Source: Crotophaga sulcirostris (lineage: Eukaryota; Chordata; Aves; Cuculiformes; Crotophagidae). From it: 64,000 nt of DNA. The translations under genes and the position numbers were made by a program. The DNA lies in contig VYZB01000372.1 of assembly GCA_013397455.1 (NCBI GenBank), positions 108,150 to 172,149 of the forward strand. The letters are read 5' to 3'. Below the pieces are notes generated by a model. The model was given only the letters and a program-made list of their open reading frames with translations. It had not been told where the DNA came from and did no database searches. This document shows, piece by piece, positions 61,601 through 64,000 of this stretch. Position 1 is the stretch's first letter. Each line of letters starts with the position of its first letter.

Positions 61601-64000
61601 CAGTCACGCTCACTCTTGCAGTAATCAAATATTTTTACTAGTTCATTATATGAGTTAAATAAAAATATATTCTGCCATTGTGTTTCGCTCAGAAACCCAA
61701 AGCAAATAACAATTCTCTTTCTACAATAAACACAATATATGAACGTTTCTGATTCACTTGATTAGGTCTTATATATTGATTTATAAATGGACAACAAATG
61801 GTACTAAATGTTTACCAGATGTGCTAATAAATGATTTATCAACAGGTATGAATAATTAGGGGGTTTATATTAATGCCTCACAATTCCTTTCATAGATTCT
61901 ATGAATAGTCCATGATATACCATACATGCTTACCCTATCAACTTATTTTCCGTTTTAAAATGAAAATGCCATATAAAATTTAATCCAAAATAATGCTTAA
62001 AGATATTCTTTCACCCTTCTCTAAAAACACTACCATCCAAATAAAAGTATAAATTAGATAGAAATCTGCTTACTGGCAGATGGGGCGGTTAAATCCTGCT
62101 ATATTGTCTGTGTAACTAGTGCAGGGCCTTGGAAGTAAATCCTTGGTAGGAGTTTCAAAGTGAAGGGCATAATCCAAATATAAGCCAATAAACTTTGTAA
62201 AGAATAAGCCTTTGAAACTCAGGACAAGAAAACTCTCTCACTTCAGGAGAGATGTTTTTCTTTCTGTAGCTAAGCAATCACTTAGCTGATATTTGAATCT
62301 TAACTTATGTTTCCTGAAGTTGTTCTTTGATCCAATACTGCTCAGTCAAGATCCACTATTGTAAGTTTATATATGGGATTGAAAAGTGACCTCAGAATGT
62401 CACACCATGTGTTTCTCATGAGCTGTTAGCATGCTGTTCCCTCCTGATTAGAAACGGCAAGATTCCCTTGTGTTGAATGATCTGGTGATATCATGGGACT
62501 TGCCTTTCTCTGGGTCTTTAGCTACTTCACAAAGACGGTATAGAACAGAATCTTCTTTTTTTTCCAAACAAATAGAATACTTCTATATCATCAGAATAAT
62601 GAATATTTTTTGTAAGCATAAGGACAATAACTGATTCAGGCTAGTGTTCTGTGGAAAGAACTGGATATTTAGTTAATCATTTGGAAATGTCTATTAACTA
62701 TGGACTGGATAGATGGTACTGCAAAGCACAATGCACCTTTGAAAGACTGACTCTTACGTCAAGATGAAAATATAGGACTGCAAACCATGAAGAACATTTT
62801 GCTTTCATATAGTGCTGTGTGTTTAGAGTGGCAGTACACTCAGTAGAAGAGCAGACTCCACACACATGCCAACCCAGCAGTGTGTGCCACTTAGAGGTGG
62901 TGTACAATGACCATCTACAACATAGGGGCAGGAGTGATCAAGAAGCAAAATCATACTGGAAAGAAATTGAAGCACGACTGATGCTGAGGACTAGCCAAGA
63001 AAGCCTGGTTTTGGGAGTGGGAGGAGTCTTCAGATAAATCCCAATGCTGCAGGCATTAGGGCTCTAGGTGAATTGGCATCCAAGGGAAGGATGAAGGTGG
63101 TAGAAGGTGGGTTGCAGGTGTTCCGCTTCCTAGTTACAGAGCAGAGCTGTAACCTCAAAGGAGGCTGCCTTTTCTCTGAAGGAAGAAAAGTGCAGTGATT
63201 ATGTCTATTCCTATAAACTGTGGGGAATGAGATTATACGGGGGTGGAGTGGAAGGAGGAACAGAATGAAGAGATGGGTGAAAGCCTTAGGGTTCCCACAC
63301 ACGCACCAGCTAATCTCCCGAGACCACATGTCTTGGAAGAGGAAGAGCTCATTCTAAGATGCCTGGAGCTCTTCCACTGCTGAGCTGCACACTCTTCCTG
63401 CTGTGACAATACCTCCTTTGGAGGAAATGCTAGAGGGAAGGAGGAAAGGGTGAAACTTGGATCTTTCTGGGTTTATCACCAAATATTCACCCTGGATGTA
63501 CTTTGGATGCAAGTGTCCGTTGTTAGTCTATAAGTAAGAACTGAAAATCAGTGACTGCTGTTTCAAGCCACTACAGAAAAAATCTTTATTTGCAAGTGAC
63601 TTTGTGAGTTTATTTGGAAGAACTGTCTATTTCCTTCTTCTGCTCTGCCTTGATTCAGAAAATGCTATACAGTAAGGACTTGGTGAATATATTTTTTTCT
63701 GAGTTTCTTACTTAGCTCTGAGCACCTCAGAAAAGTCCAGGAATGACTTTCAATCGGGCATTTTTAGATTGTTTTTAATTTATCTAAAAAGAGGCTAAAG
63801 AGTTTAATTAACAGGCTGAGAGTAATAGTTGTACCATTTTTCCTCTGCTATCAGCTTTCACTTTTATTTACGATGGGAGCCCCCCTTGTATCTCCTTTCC
63901 CACAGGGCCCACTATCACTAATATTTCTGTGATCTGTGAATAAACCAAAATTTAAAGTTAGCACTTACAATCAATGCAAATTAATGATTTCTTAAAAAAA
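58641..64000. other. Non-coding stretch, nothing recognised
   Basis: AT-rich to the window end, with slightly more GC at 58990-59170, 60900-61260 and 62820-63460. Open frames there (58993-59241 +, 59561-59824 +, 61036-61284 -, 63030-63329 -) carry no motif I know. A TATA/TG-rich patch lies at 61400-61560. Confidence 0.5.

Overview
The window looks like nuclear DNA of a bird. The clearest sign is several CR1 retrotransposon copies that end in the ATTCTATG-type octamer tail typical of avian CR1. The other signs are overall AT-richness, sparse repeats and no compact gene structure. It carries one 25-base run of N. I found no protein-coding exon that I can identify, no tRNA or rRNA gene, no CRISPR array and no bacterial-type feature. 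Most open frames on both strands are no longer than AT-rich non-coding DNA would give by chance.

Layout. The first ~120 bases are the edge of a CpG island, with a GC box, a run of five G4 tracts and two tandem splice-donor-like sites. They may be the 5' non-coding exon of a gene that continues to the right with a very long first intron, or a promoter whose gene lies to the left. From there to the end I see non-coding DNA with scattered mobile-element remains: a 5'-truncated CR1 with a broken reverse transcriptase (2115-3350, +), an L1-like ORF1 remnant (about 6430-6835, +), a small hAT-type DNA transposon with intact inverted ends and a perfect 8-bp target duplication (9367-9577), a CR1 tail (10343-10395, +), an L2/CR1-clade reverse-transcriptase fragment (21755-21910, -) and a CR1 fragment (43249-43405, -). 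A LINE-rich patch at 47.6-51.0 kb holds a long ancient CR1 (-) and three further CR1 pieces.

The remainder is AT-rich unique-looking sequence with simple repeats, a few possible very old amniote repeats, and one block (36.2-36.9 kb) with clustered homeodomain/POU-like sites that could be a conserved regulatory element. No genes can be seen working together. I did not find a new biological system. The most informative items are the hAT element with clean boundaries and the co-occurrence of L1-like, L2-like and ancient CR1 relics, since L1 and L2 are scarce in birds.
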